DNA of 64,000 nt from Aquamicrobium sp. (GTDB lineage Bacteria; Pseudomonadota; Alphaproteobacteria; Rhizobiales; Rhizobiaceae), in contig NZ_JAMLIE010000004.1 in assembly GCF_023954335.1 (NCBI RefSeq), positions 1 through 64,000 on the forward strand. The letters are read 5' to 3'. The position numbers and the translations under genes are program-made. Position 1 is the first letter of the stretch. Each line of letters begins with the position of its first letter. The notes under the pieces are model-generated. The model was not told where the DNA came from and did no database searches. It worked only from the letters and a program-made list of their open reading frames with translations. Positions 17,575 through 26,710 of this stretch are shown here, piece by piece.

Positions 17575-20500
17575 CTATTCGGCCGCCTTCAGCACCGGAG
17601 CCGGCGGCGCGGCGAGCCGCTTCACCTGCCTTTCGCGCTCCGCGCGGGCTTTTCTGACGCTCTCCTCCTTGACGTGGCCATAGCCCCGGATCAGCGCCGG
17701 CGCGGAGGCGAGGGCCGCGGCGGCCGCGATCCTGTCGGGCGCGAGCGCGGCGCGGATCACATCGAGATCGGCCTCGTATTCGGCGAGCAGCCGGCGCTCC
17801 ATGCGCCGCTCGGCGGTGTAGCCGAAGACGTCGAGGATACTGCCGCGCAGGCCCTTCATCGCGGCAAGCGCCGCGAAACCCTTCATCATCCACGGCCCGA
17901 AGCGCGACTTCACCGCCTTGCCGTCCGGCCCCTTGCGGCCGAGGATCGGCGGCGCGAGGTGGAACTCGAGCTTGTCCCAGCTCTCGAACTGGCCGGAGAG
18001 CTGGCGCGCGAACGAGCCGTCGCTGTAGAGCCGCGCCACCTCGTACTCGTCCTTGATCGCCATCAACCGGAAGAGGTTGCGTGCCACGGCCTCCGCGACC
18101 GCGGTCGAGCCCGGGACGGCCGCCTCCTCGGCGGCGCGGATCGAGGCGACCGCCGAACGGTAGCGCGCGGCATAGGCCGCGTTCTGGTAGCCGGTCAGGA
18201 ACCGCGCGCGGCGCTCGATCACCTCGTCGAGCGTCTGGGCGATCTCGCGTCCGGCCATGGGGTCGCGGGCGGCGTCGACGAGGCCTTGGACGAAACCCGG
18301 CTCGTGCGCGGCGCGCCGGCCCCAGCGGAAGGCGTCGATGTTCATCTTCACCGCCTGCCCGTTGAGCGCGATGGCCTGCTCCACCGCCTGCGTCGACACC
18401 GGCAGCGCGCCCTTCTGGCAGGCGATGCCGAGCATGAACATGTTGGCGCCGAGCGAATTGCCGAACAACACGGTGGCGGCGCGGGTGGCATCGAAGAAAT
18501 GCGCGTGGCTCTCGCCCGCCGCCTCCCGGATCGCCTTCTTCAGCCGCTCGACCGGCAGCGAGAAGTCGGCCGAGCGCGCGAAATCGCCCGGCATCACCTC
18601 GGCGGTGTTGACGACGAAGGCGGTCTCGCCCTCGCGCACCGCGGCCAGCACCTTGCGCGAACCGGACACGACGAGGTCGCAGCCGAGGATCAGATCGGCC
18701 TTGCCGGCCGAGACGCGGATCGAATGGATGTCCTGCGGCGTCGCCGCGACGTGCAGATGCGAGAACACCGCCCCGCCCTTCTGGGCAAGGCCGGCCATGT
18801 CGATCATGCCGCAGCCCTTGCCCTCGAGGTGGGCCGCCATGCCGAGCACCGCGCCGATGGTGACGACGCCGGTGCCGCCGATGCCGTCGACGATGCCCGA
18901 CCAGCCGTCGCCGCCGAGCGCGAAGGGAACCGGCTCGGGCACGCCGTGCAGCGGGTCGGCCGAACCTGAAATGCCCTGCGCCTTCCTGATCCTGGCGCCA
19001 TGCACGGTGACGAAGGACGGGCAGAAGCCCTCGACGCAGGAAAAGTCCTTGTTGCAGGAGGACTGGTCGATGCGCCGCTTGCGGCCGAACTCGGTCTCGA
19101 CCGGCTGCACCGAGACGCAATTGGAGGCGATGCCGCAATCGCCGCAGCCCTCGCAGACCAGCTCGTTGATGAAGACGCGCCGGTCGGGATCGGGGAAGGT
19201 GCCGCGCTTGCGCCGCCGCCGCTTCTCGGCCGCGCAGGTCTGGTCGTAGAGAAGGACCGAGACGCCCTCGACCTCGCGCAGCTCGCGCTGCACGGCGTCG
19301 AGCTCGCGCCGGTGGTGGATGGTCACGCCCGCCGGGAACGACACCCGCCCGGCATATTTCTCCGGCTCGTCGGTGACGACGGCGATGCGCTCGACGCCCT
19401 CGGCGCGCACCTGCGCGGCGATCATGTCGACGGTCAGCCCGCCCTCGTGCGGCTGGCCGCCGGTCATGGCGACCGCGTCATTGTAGAGGATCTTGTAGGT
19501 GACGTTGACGTTCGCCGCGAGCGCGAAGCGCAGCGCCAGCGAGCCGGAATGGTTGTAGGTGCCGTCGCCGAGGTTCTGGAACATGTGGCCGCGGCTGGTG
19601 AAGGGCGCCTGCCCCACCCATTGCGCGCCCTCGCCGCCCATGGCGGTGAAGCCGACCGTCGAGCGCCCCATCCACAGGGCCATGAAGTGGCAGCCGATGC
19701 CCGCCCCGGCGATCGAGCCTTCCGGCACCTTGGTCGACGAGTTGTGCGGGCAGCCCGAGCAGAAATAGGGCACGCGCACCGCCACGTCCCTGGTGTCGGC
19801 CAGCATCGCCTGGAACTGCTTCAGCCGCGACACGCGCGCAGTGATCTCCTCCGAGGGGCCGATGGTCTTGAGGATGCGCTCGCCCAGCGCGATGGCGATG
19901 TCGTTGGGGTCGAGAGCGCCGGCGGCCTGGAAGAGGCTTTCCCCGCGCTCGTTCTTCTTGCCGAGGATCAGCGGCCGGTCGGGACGGTCGTAGAGCGCCT
20001 CGCGAAGCTGGGTCTCGATCAGCGAGCGCTTCTCCTCGACGACGACGATCGTCTCGAGGCCGCGCGCGAACTCGGCGACGTGCTCGTAGTCGAGCGGCCA
20101 CGGGCATGCGATCTTGAACAGGCGGATGCCGAGCCGGTTCGCCTCTTCCTCACCGATGCCGATGTCGTCGAGCGCCTGGCGCACGTCGAGATAGCTCTTG
20201 CCGATGGTGGCGATGCCGAGCCTGGCGTTCGCGCCGCCGGAATAGACGATGCGGTTCAGCCCGTTCGCCCGGATGAAGGCGGCGGCGGCGGCCCGCTTGA
20301 AGTCGTGCAGGCGCTGCTCCTGCGCGAACTGGTCGAGCTCGTGGCGGATATTCAGCCCGCCGCGCGGCATCTCGAACTCGGGCAGGACGATGTTCAGCCG
20401 GTCGAGCGACACGTCGACCGACGCGGTCGATTCGATGTTGTCCTTGACGCATTTGACCGCGACCCAGGTGCCGGAGAACCGCGACAGCGCATAGCCGTAG

Positions 20501-21051
20501 AGCCCGTAGTCGATCAGCTCCTGTACGCCGGCCGGGTTGAAGATCGGCATCATCGCGTCGACGAAGGCGAACTCGGTTGCATGGGCGTTGGTCGACGATT
20601 CGGCGGTGTGGTCGTCGCCCATCAGCGCCAGCACGCCGCCATGCTTCGACGAGCCGGCGAGGTTGGCGTGGCGGAAGACGTCGCCGGTGCGGTCGACGCC
20701 CGGCCCCTTGCCGTACCAGAGCGCGAACACGCCGTCGTGCTTGCCGTCGCCCATCATCTCGGCCTGCTGCGTGCCCCAGCAGGCGGTCGCGGCGAGCTCC
20801 TCGTTGAGCCCCGGCTGGAAGACGACGTCGCCCGCCTCCAGCGCCTTCTTCGCCAGCCACAATTGCTGGTCCAGCCCGCCGAGCGGCGAGCCGCGATAGC
20901 CGGTGACGAATCCCGCCGTGTTGAGGCCGGCCCGACGGTCGAGCTCCCGCTGCATCATCAGCATGCGCACGACCGCCTGCGCGCCGGATATGAAGATCCG
21001 CTCTTTCGCCAGATCGAACTTGTCCGAAAGCGAAACCTCGTGAAGCGTCAT
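17575..21051 (-). CDS. Indolepyruvate ferredoxin oxidoreductase, fused alpha/beta type
   Basis: 1158-aa fused 2-oxoacid:acceptor oxidoreductase that oxidatively decarboxylates arylpyruvates or branched 2-oxoacids to acyl-CoA. The N-terminal pyrimidine domain (FVTGYRGSPLGGLDQQL) is followed by the TPP-binding domain (MGGEGAQWVGQ, NLGDGTYNHSGSLALR, about residues 470-510). Cys motifs CEGCGDCGIASNC and CNKDFSCVEGFC near 650-690 could hold iron-sulfur clusters. The gamma domain (GIGGTGVVTIGAVLGMAA, about 730-760) and a long C-terminal extension complete it. It is divergent from the TRAP operon across a 305-base gap. Confidence 0.93.
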   Translation of the reverse strand: MTLHEVSLSDKFDLAKERIFISGAQAVVRMLMMQRELDRRAGLNTAGFVTGYRGSPLGGLDQQLWLAKKALEAGDVVFQPGLNEELAATACWGTQQAEMMGDGKHDGVFALWYGKGPGVDRTGDVFRHANLAGSSKHGGVLALMGDDHTAESSTNAHATEFAFVDAMMPIFNPAGVQELIDYGLYGYALSRFSGTWVAVKCVKDNIESTASVDVSLDRLNIVLPEFEMPRGGLNIRHELDQFAQEQRLHDFKRAAAAAFIRANGLNRIVYSGGANARLGIATIGKSYLDVRQALDDIGIGEEEANRLGIRLFKIACPWPLDYEHVAEFARGLETIVVVEEKRSLIETQLREALYDRPDRPLILGKKNERGESLFQAAGALDPNDIAIALGERILKTIGPSEEITARVSRLKQFQAMLADTRDVAVRVPYFCSGCPHNSSTKVPEGSIAGAGIGCHFMALWMGRSTVGFTAMGGEGAQWVGQAPFTSRGHMFQNLGDGTYNHSGSLALRFALAANVNVTYKILYNDAVAMTGGQPHEGGLTVDMIAAQVRAEGVERIAVVTDEPEKYAGRVSFPAGVTIHHRRELDAVQRELREVEGVSVLLYDQTCAAEKRRRRKRGTFPDPDRRVFINELVCEGCGDCGIASNCVSVQPVETEFGRKRRIDQSSCNKDFSCVEGFCPSFVTVHGARIRKAQGISGSADPLHGVPEPVPFALGGDGWSGIVDGIGGTGVVTIGAVLGMAAHLEGKGCGMIDMAGLAQKGGAVFSHLHVAATPQDIHSIRVSAGKADLILGCDLVVSGSRKVLAAVREGETAFVVNTAEVMPGDFARSADFSLPVERLKKAIREAAGESHAHFFDATRAATVLFGNSLGANMFMLGIACQKGALPVSTQAVEQAIALNGQAVKMNIDAFRWGRRAAHEPGFVQGLVDAARDPMAGREIAQTLDEVIERRARFLTGYQNAAYAARYRSAVASIRAAEEAAVPGSTAVAEAVARNLFRLMAIKDEYEVARLYSDGSFARQLSGQFESWDKLEFHLAPPILGRKGPDGKAVKSRFGPWMMKGFAALAAMKGLRGSILDVFGYTAERRMERRLLAEYEADLDVIRAALAPDRIAAAAALASAPALIRGYGHVKEESVRKARAERERQVKRLAAPPAPVLKAAE

Positions 21052-21356
21052 TCCAGCATTCCTCCGGGGTGGCCGCTTCGCGAAGCGGCGTGCCTGCCCC
21101 CAGTGTTCCCGCCTCTGCGGTGCACGTCAAACGAAATCCTGACGAAATCCCGCCCAACCCGCGCAAGTCGAGAAAACGACGCTGTCTTGCTTTTCAAGCG
21201 TGGTCCAAGCTGCTATTGCGCCAGATCGCAAATGCCGCGCAGCAACAAGCGACATTGCAGGAGGGGAGGCCGGAACGGGGGAGGAACAGGCTTCATGGCC
21301 ATGCTTTCCGTTCACTTGGCGTCTTCATCGAAAATCGAGGTTCGGAGACGGAACCC
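21052..21356. other. 305-base divergent region with possible leader peptide
   Basis: Divergent promoters are expected here for the oxidoreductase (left) and the TRAP operon (right). No strong -35/-10 pair is visible; TTGCTT at about 21188 with GCTATT downstream is a weak rightward candidate. Two purine-rich ribosome-binding stretches occur at about 21258-21267 and 21278-21285, ahead of a short open frame described separately. Confidence 0.4.
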
Positions 21357-21360
21357 ATGA
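21295..21360 (+). CDS. Possible 21-codon leader peptide before TRAP operon
   Basis: ATG at 21295 follows GGGGGAGG with a spacing of about 9 bases. The frame encodes a 21-residue peptide starting MAMLSVHLASSS and rich in basic residues at its end; its TGA overlaps the ATG of the TRAP small-subunit gene (ATGA). This could couple translation of the transporter to the leader. It may also be chance; the TRAP gene has its own GGAG. Confidence 0.3.
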   Translation: MAMLSVHLASSSKIEVRRRNP

Positions 21361-21908
21361 ATGCTCTCGCCTTTGTCGTACGCGCGATAGGTGCGTTGAA
21401 TCGCCTTATCGGCAATACTTTCGCCTGGCTCTCGCTGGTCATGGTGCTGGTCTGCTTCACCGTCGTGGTGCAGCGCTATTTCTTCGGTTTCACCATCCTG
21501 TGGATGCAGGATCTCTATGTCTGGCTGAACGGGGCGATGTTCACCGCCGTCGCCGGCTTCGCGCTGCTGCGCGACGACCATGTGCGCGTCGACATCTTCT
21601 ACCGTCCGGCGACGATCCGCACCAAGGCGATCGTCGACCTCATCGGCGTCTTCATCTTCCTGCTGCCGTTCTGCTGGGTGGTCTACGCCTATAGCTGGAA
21701 CTACATCGCCCGCTCGTGGCGGCTGCACGAGGCCTCGGGCAATGTCGGCGGCATGCCCGGCCTGTACATACTCAAGAGCTTCATCCTCGTCTTCGTCGCC
21801 GTCATCGCCCTTCAGGGCATCGCCATGGCGCTGCGCTCGATCCTCGTTCTGCGCGGCCGGGAAGACCTGCTTCCCGAAAAGCTGCGCTACCCGGTACATC
21901 AGGAGTAA
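21357..21908 (+). CDS. TRAP transporter small membrane subunit (DctQ type)
   Basis: 183-aa protein with four membrane helices (about residues 15-37, 48-68, 92-114 and 138-160), the DctQ layout. The family's small-subunit pattern with WMQDLYVWLNGAMFTAVAGFAL and DDHVRVDIFYR is clear. It forms the sodium-driven importer with the large subunit encoded 6 bases downstream. The binding-protein gene of the system is encoded convergently at 23412-24509. Confidence 0.92.
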   Translation: MNALAFVVRAIGALNRLIGNTFAWLSLVMVLVCFTVVVQRYFFGFTILWMQDLYVWLNGAMFTAVAGFALLRDDHVRVDIFYRPATIRTKAIVDLIGVFIFLLPFCWVVYAYSWNYIARSWRLHEASGNVGGMPGLYILKSFILVFVAVIALQGIAMALRSILVLRGREDLLPEKLRYPVHQE

Positions 21909-21914
21909 TCGCAT

Positions 21915-23306
21915 ATGGATCCGGTTCTTATCGGCGAGATCCTCGCCGGCCTGATGTTCTTCGGCATCATCGGCTTCCTCATGCTCGGCTTTCCGGTCGC
22001 GTTCTCGCTGGCCGGCGTCTCGCTCATGTTCGGCGTCGTCGGCATGGCGTTTGGCGTCTTCGACCCGTCGAACTTCGGCTCGCTGGCCAACCGCTATATC
22101 GGCTTCATGACCAACGAGGTGCTGGTGGCGGTGCCGCTGTTCATCTTCATGGGCGTGCTGCTGGAGCGCTCGCGCATCGCCGAGCAACTGCTGATCACCA
22201 TGGGCAAGCTGTTCGGCAACATGCCGGGCGGCCTTGGCATCTCCGTCATTCTCGTCGGCGCGCTGCTTGCGGCCTCCACCGGCGTCGTCGGCGCCACCGT
22301 CGTCACGATGGGCCTGATCTCGCTGCCGGCGATGCTGCGCTCGGGCTACGACCCCAAGCTCGCCTGCGGCGTCATCTGCGCCTCCGGCACGCTCGGCCAG
22401 ATCGTGCCGCCCTCGACCGTGCTGATCTTCATGGGTGACATGCTGACCGGCATCAACGCCCAGGTCCAGATGGCCAAGGGCAATTTCGCGCCGACCCCCG
22501 TCTCGGTCGGCGACCTGTTCGCCGGCGCGCTGCTTCCCTCCCTGCTGCTCGTCACGCTCTATCTCTGCTGGGTGATCCTGAAGGCGATCTTCGACCCCAA
22601 ATCCTGCCCGCCGACGGCGGTGCCGGACGAGGACAGGAAAGGCCTCATCAAGGAGGTCATCGTCGCGCTGATCCCGCCGCTGGCGCTGATCGTCGCCGTT
22701 CTCGGCTCGATCCTCGGCGGCATCGCCACCCCGACGGAAGCCTCGTCCGTCGGCGCGGTCGGCGCGATGATCCTGGCGGCCATGCGCGGCCGGCTGAATC
22801 TCGGCGTGCTGCGCGAGGCGACGATCTCCACCGCGTCGATCACCTCGATGGTGTTCATCATCCTGTTCGGCGCGTCGGTGTTCTCGATCGTCTTCCGCCT
22901 GATGGGCGGCGACAACCTCGTCCACGAATTCCTCGCCGGACTGCCGGGCGGCATCGCCGGCGCGATCTTCGTCGTCATGCTGATCATGTTCCTGCTGGGC
23001 TTCATCCTCGACACGTTCGAGATCATCTTCATCGTGCTGCCGATCACCGCGCCCGTCCTTCTCAACATGGGGGTCGATCCGGTCCTTCTCGGCGTGATGA
23101 TCGGCGTGAACCTGCAGACCTCGTTCATGACGCCGCCCTTCGGCTTTTCGCTGTTCTATCTGCGCGGCGTCGCGCCCAACAGCGTCTCGACCGGCATGAT
23201 CTACAAGGGCATCATCCCCTTCGTCGCGATCCAGGTGATAACGGTCGCGCTGCTCTTCATGTTTCCGGCGCTCGCCACCTGGCTGCCGAAGGCGATCTAC
23301 AGCTAG
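21915..23306 (+). CDS. TRAP transporter large membrane subunit (DctM type)
   Basis: 463-aa permease with about 12 hydrophobic segments. DctM hallmarks are GFPVAFSLAG, VPLFIFMGVLLERS, GALLAASTGVVGATVVTMG, CASGTLGQIVPPSTVLIFMG and the C-terminal ITAPVLLNMGVDPVLLGVMI and FMTPPFGFSLFYLRG. It catalyses sodium-coupled uptake of the solute delivered by the periplasmic binding protein. Followed by a strong terminator. Confidence 0.94.
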   Translation: MDPVLIGEILAGLMFFGIIGFLMLGFPVAFSLAGVSLMFGVVGMAFGVFDPSNFGSLANRYIGFMTNEVLVAVPLFIFMGVLLERSRIAEQLLITMGKLFGNMPGGLGISVILVGALLAASTGVVGATVVTMGLISLPAMLRSGYDPKLACGVICASGTLGQIVPPSTVLIFMGDMLTGINAQVQMAKGNFAPTPVSVGDLFAGALLPSLLLVTLYLCWVILKAIFDPKSCPPTAVPDEDRKGLIKEVIVALIPPLALIVAVLGSILGGIATPTEASSVGAVGAMILAAMRGRLNLGVLREATISTASITSMVFIILFGASVFSIVFRLMGGDNLVHEFLAGLPGGIAGAIFVVMLIMFLLGFILDTFEIIFIVLPITAPVLLNMGVDPVLLGVMIGVNLQTSFMTPPFGFSLFYLRGVAPNSVSTGMIYKGIIPFVAIQVITVALLFMFPALATWLPKAIYS

Positions 23307-23318
23307 GGAAGGACAAGG

Positions 23319-23389
23319 CCGGCGCGCGCGGCGCGCCGGTTTCCATCCTTGCAAAGGAAAGGCCCGGATGTCTCCATCCGGGCCTTTTT
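23319..23389. terminator. Bidirectional terminator between TRAP genes
   Basis: Two hairpins: a 9-bp stem at 23319-23339, then an 11-bp stem AGGCCCGGATG/CATCCGGGCCT at 23360-23385 with a TCTC loop and TTTTT on the plus strand. On the minus strand A/T-rich sequence also follows the stem, so it can end transcripts from both convergent genes. Confidence 0.9.
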
Positions 23390-23411
23390 CATGTCGCGGT
23401 CGCGGCTGCGA

Positions 23412-24509
23412 TCAGAGGTGGAAGTACTTCTCGCGGGCCAGGATGAACGGCGAATCGGTGCCTTCGGTCTTCTGGCGCACGATGTTGAGCGCGGAGACGA
23501 AGCTCTCGGCGGTCTTCTTGGTCAGCGCGTCGCTCGAATCGAGCAGCTCGGTGAGGATTTCCTTGGCGGCATTGGCGCCCGCCTCGAGGATTTCCTCGGG
23601 GAACTGACGCACCTGCACCCCGTGGTCGTTGACCAGCGTCTGCAGCGCGCGCGGATCGTTGGCCGCGAAGTCGGCGGCAACCGAGTCGTACTCGGCCTGG
23701 CAGACGTCGCGGATGATCGCCTGAAGATCGGCCGGCAGCGCCTGGTACTTGGCCTTGTCGACGACCAGCTCGGTGGCGAGGCCCGGCTCGATGAAGCTGG
23801 GGAAGTAGTAGTTCTTGCAGATCTGGTAGAAGCCGAGCGCCAGATCGTTATAGGGACCGACGAACTCGGCCGCGTCCAGCGTGCCCGACTGGAGCGCCTG
23901 GAAAATCTCGCCGGCCGCGAGGTTGGTCACGGACACGCCGAGCTTCTGCCACACCTGGCCGCCGAGGCCCGGGGTGCGGAAGCGCAGGCCCTGAACGTCG
24001 GCAACGCCGGTCAGCTCGTTCTTGAACCAGCCGCCCGCCTGCGTGCCGGTGTCGCCCGACAGGAAGCCCTGCACGCCGAACTGGTCGTAGATCTCGTCCC
24101 AGATCTCCTGGCCGCCGAGATAGCGGACCCAGCCGGTCAGCTCGCGCGAGGTCATGCCGTAGGGAACGCCGGTGAAGAAGCTGAGGCCCGCGCTCTTGTT
24201 CTGCCAGTAATAGGCGGCGCCGTGGCTCATCTCGGCATTGCCGTCGATGACGGCATCGAGCGACTGCAGCGGCGGCACCAGCTCGCCGGCCGAATAGACC
24301 TGGATGGTCAGGCGCCCGCCGGACGCGGCGGTGATTCGGTCAGCAAGGCGCTGCGCGCCGACGCCGAGGCCGGGGAAATTCTTCGGCCAGGTCGTGACCA
24401 TGCGCCAGGTCTGGTTGCCCTGCGCGATGGCCGGAGCTGCAAGCGACGACGCGGCCACCGCGCCGGCGCCGGCAAGGCCGGCTTTCTTGATGAATGAACG
24501 ACGATCCAT
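23412..24509 (-). CDS. TRAP transporter substrate-binding protein, TakP-like, Tat-exported
   Basis: 365-aa DctP-superfamily binding protein. It begins MDRRSFIKKAGLAGAGAVAA, a twin-arginine (Tat) signal, cleaved near AIAQ-GN. The mature chain has SAGELVPPLQSLDAV, GGWFKNEL, LRFRTPGLGGQVWQKLGV and FVGPYNDLALGFYQ, closely matching the layout of TakP, the Rhodobacter 2-oxoacid binder. A 2-oxoacid or similar monocarboxylate is therefore plausible; the nearby 2-oxoacid oxidoreductase fits this. It is convergent with its membrane genes, so it is transcribed from its own promoter. Confidence 0.88.
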   Translation of the reverse strand: MDRRSFIKKAGLAGAGAVAASSLAAPAIAQGNQTWRMVTTWPKNFPGLGVGAQRLADRITAASGGRLTIQVYSAGELVPPLQSLDAVIDGNAEMSHGAAYYWQNKSAGLSFFTGVPYGMTSRELTGWVRYLGGQEIWDEIYDQFGVQGFLSGDTGTQAGGWFKNELTGVADVQGLRFRTPGLGGQVWQKLGVSVTNLAAGEIFQALQSGTLDAAEFVGPYNDLALGFYQICKNYYFPSFIEPGLATELVVDKAKYQALPADLQAIIRDVCQAEYDSVAADFAANDPRALQTLVNDHGVQVRQFPEEILEAGANAAKEILTELLDSSDALTKKTAESFVSALNIVRQKTEGTDSPFILAREKYFHL

Positions 24510-24725
24510 GATCTCCTCCAGGTTATAGACGCCTCTTTGCGGATGAAGCACGCGAGGCGCTCCGCCTGCATCAATACACACGTTTTTCCTCGCATCCAAC
24601 TGCCGCGATAAGCAAAATCGCAGCATCGAAAGACGTCCCGAAAGGTCAAGGTTGAACTCGCGCGCGCGTGTTCCTAAAAACGCCGGTACACCCGGCGCAT
24701 CCCCCAGCCCAGATAGGAACCTTCC

Positions 24726-25367
24726 TTGACCAGTGACTTCCGCGACAATTCGCACACGCTGCGCGCGACGCTCGAAGAGACGGCCCGCGCGATCGACGGA
24801 AAGGCGGTGACGCTGCGCGAGATCCTGGCGCTGATCGGCGAGCAGGGCCTCCTGCTGATGTGCGCGGTGCTGACCGTCCCCTTCCTGCTGCCGGTGTCGA
24901 TCCCCGGCGTAAGCACCGTCTTCGGGCTGGCCATCATCCTGATCTCGATCGGCATCACCACCAACCGCCAGCCCTGGCTGCCGCGCCAGATCATGGACCG
25001 CCCGATCGACGCCGAGAAGCTGGTGCCGACGCTGGAGAAGGGCGCCGGCCTCGTGCGGCGCATCGAGGCCGTCATCCACCCGCGCCTCCACGGGCTGACC
25101 GGCAGCGCCGCGATCAACCGCTTCAACGGGCTGGTGCTGATCCTCGGCGGCGTGCTGCTGATGTTCCCGCTCGGCCTCGTGCCGTTCTCCAACACGCTGC
25201 CGGCCTTCGCGATCCTCTTCCTGTGCATCGGCATGTCGCAGCGCGACGGCTGGTTCGTCGTCGCCGGCTATGCGGGGACCATCGCCACCATCGTCTATTT
25301 CTCCGCCCTCGCCTGGCTCGCCGTCATCGCCGGCAGGGGCATCGCCTCGATGGTCGGCTCGGGTTGA
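24726..25367 (+). CDS. exoD: ExoD-family membrane protein
   Basis: 213-aa protein with the exopolysaccharide-synthesis ExoD layout: a short cytoplasmic N-terminus with TLREILALIGEQGLLLMCAV, then four hydrophobic stretches (about residues 35-75, 140-165 and 180-205). ExoD mutants of rhizobia are altered in exopolysaccharide and alkali sensitivity; the biochemical role is unknown. No ATG precedes the conserved part; the start is TTG at 24726 behind AGGAA at 24715. Confidence 0.85.
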   Translation: MTSDFRDNSHTLRATLEETARAIDGKAVTLREILALIGEQGLLLMCAVLTVPFLLPVSIPGVSTVFGLAIILISIGITTNRQPWLPRQIMDRPIDAEKLVPTLEKGAGLVRRIEAVIHPRLHGLTGSAAINRFNGLVLILGGVLLMFPLGLVPFSNTLPAFAILFLCIGMSQRDGWFVVAGYAGTIATIVYFSALAWLAVIAGRGIASMVGSG

Positions 25368-25453
25368 CGCGGCGACTGGAAAGGCGTGGCGAAATCGCTA
25401 GATTATAGGCGTCACGGCCGCTTGCCGGCCATGGAACGCAGGACCCGCTGATC

Positions 25454-26227
25454 ATGACGAAGCCCCTCGTCGCCGTGTCGACCGACGTGCGACAGTTCGA
25501 GAACTACACCTGGCACGCCGCGCCGCGGCAGTATCTGGAGGCCGCCGTTTCCGCCGCCGGGGTCACGCCCGTGCTCGTCCCGTCCTTCGGCGAGCGGCTC
25601 GACCTCGAGGGGCTCATCGAGCGCGTCGACGGCGTGATGCTGACCGGCTCGAAGACCAATGTCGATCCCGCGCTCTACGGCCTCGAGGCGACGGAAGAGA
25701 ACGGCCCCTACGACCGCGACCGCGATGCGACCACCATTCCGCTGATCCGCCTCGCCATCGCCCGCGGCGTGCCGCTGCTCGCCATCTGCCGCGGCCTGCA
25801 GGAGCTGAACGTCGCGCTCGGCGGCACGCTCGATTCCGAGATTCAGGAGATGGAGGGGCGCATCGACCACCGAGCGCCCGTCAGCGACGATCAGGATTTG
25901 CGCTTCGCCATCCGCCAGAAGGTCGAGATCAAGCCCGGCACCTGCCTCGCCGGCGTGTTCGGCGCGGGCGAGATCATGATCAATTCCGTCCACCGCCAGG
26001 CGGTCGGCCGGCTGGGCGGCAGGCTTCAGGTCGAGGCGGTGGCCGAGGACGGCACCGTCGAGGCCGTGTCGGTGATCGACGCGTCGGCCTTCGCCGTCGG
26101 CGTGCAATGGCATCCAGAATACTGGGCGAAGTCGGACGATAACTCGGCGCGCATCTTCCGCGCCTTCGGCGAGGCGGCCGCGGCCCATGCCGCCGCGCGC
26201 GGGCGCGGGCGCATCGCCGCGGAATAG
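25454..26227 (+). CDS. Class I glutamine amidotransferase-like hydrolase (gamma-glutamyl-GABA hydrolase, PuuD-like)
   Basis: 257-aa peptidase C26-type enzyme. The catalytic Cys is in LLAICRGLQELNVALGG (about residue 114), and His and Glu are in VGVQWHPEYW (about 220-229). The family cleaves gamma-glutamyl bonds, for example gamma-glutamyl-GABA in putrescine breakdown. A PuuA-like gene (glutamine-synthetase family) lies 9 kb away in this window, so a shared pathway is possible but not shown. Starts at ATG 25454. Confidence 0.87.
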   Translation: MTKPLVAVSTDVRQFENYTWHAAPRQYLEAAVSAAGVTPVLVPSFGERLDLEGLIERVDGVMLTGSKTNVDPALYGLEATEENGPYDRDRDATTIPLIRLAIARGVPLLAICRGLQELNVALGGTLDSEIQEMEGRIDHRAPVSDDQDLRFAIRQKVEIKPGTCLAGVFGAGEIMINSVHRQAVGRLGGRLQVEAVAEDGTVEAVSVIDASAFAVGVQWHPEYWAKSDDNSARIFRAFGEAAAAHAAARGRGRIAAE

Positions 26228-26235
26228 CGCCGGCG

Positions 26236-26646
26236 TCACTCCGCCGCGAGCAGCGTCATCACCGGGAAGCGTGGGTTGTAGGATTCATAGGCCGCGCCGT
26301 CCGCCAGCGCGAACTCGGCCCGGACGCGGCCGTCGGCGCCGGCGAGCGCGACCGTGCCGTCCGGCCTGTCGAGCCAGAAGCGCATTGCCGCCAGCTCCGG
26401 ACTGGCGGCGAGGCAATCGGGCGCGAGGGTGATCTGCCGCATCGTTCCGTGCGGGGCCTGCTCGGCGATCAGCATGCAGGCCGTCTCGTCGCCGGCCGAA
26501 ACCAGCATGAAGCGCGCCTCCTGCCCGGAAGCGGGGGCGATGGCCGACGTCGTCGTCTCGTCCAGAACCGGCCCGCCGGAAAACGCGCCGATCGCCGCCA
26601 GCGCACCCGCCAGAACCACGGCCTTGCCGGCATGGGCGATGATCAT
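26236..26646 (-). CDS. Secreted AprI/Inh-type protease inhibitor-like protein
   Basis: 136-aa protein with a hydrophobic signal segment (residues 3-23, AVVLAGALAAIGAF) and a compact domain holding the Inh/Omp19 pattern: CMLIAEQ, QITLAPDCL with two Cys that could form the conserved disulfide, FWLDRPDGTVALAGADG and YESYNP. Members inhibit serralysin-type metalloproteases in the periplasm or are lipoproteins (Omp19). No lipobox Cys is seen. Convergent with the PuuD-like gene (8-base gap). Confidence 0.7.
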   Translation of the reverse strand: MIIAHAGKAVVLAGALAAIGAFSGGPVLDETTTSAIAPASGQEARFMLVSAGDETACMLIAEQAPHGTMRQITLAPDCLAASPELAAMRFWLDRPDGTVALAGADGRVRAEFALADGAAYESYNPRFPVMTLLAAE

Positions 26647-26710
26647 CTGCCGTCCCTTACGTAACCTGTCCGTCGAGAAAAATGCGCCGGTTTGGTTAAC
26701 GGACCGATAA

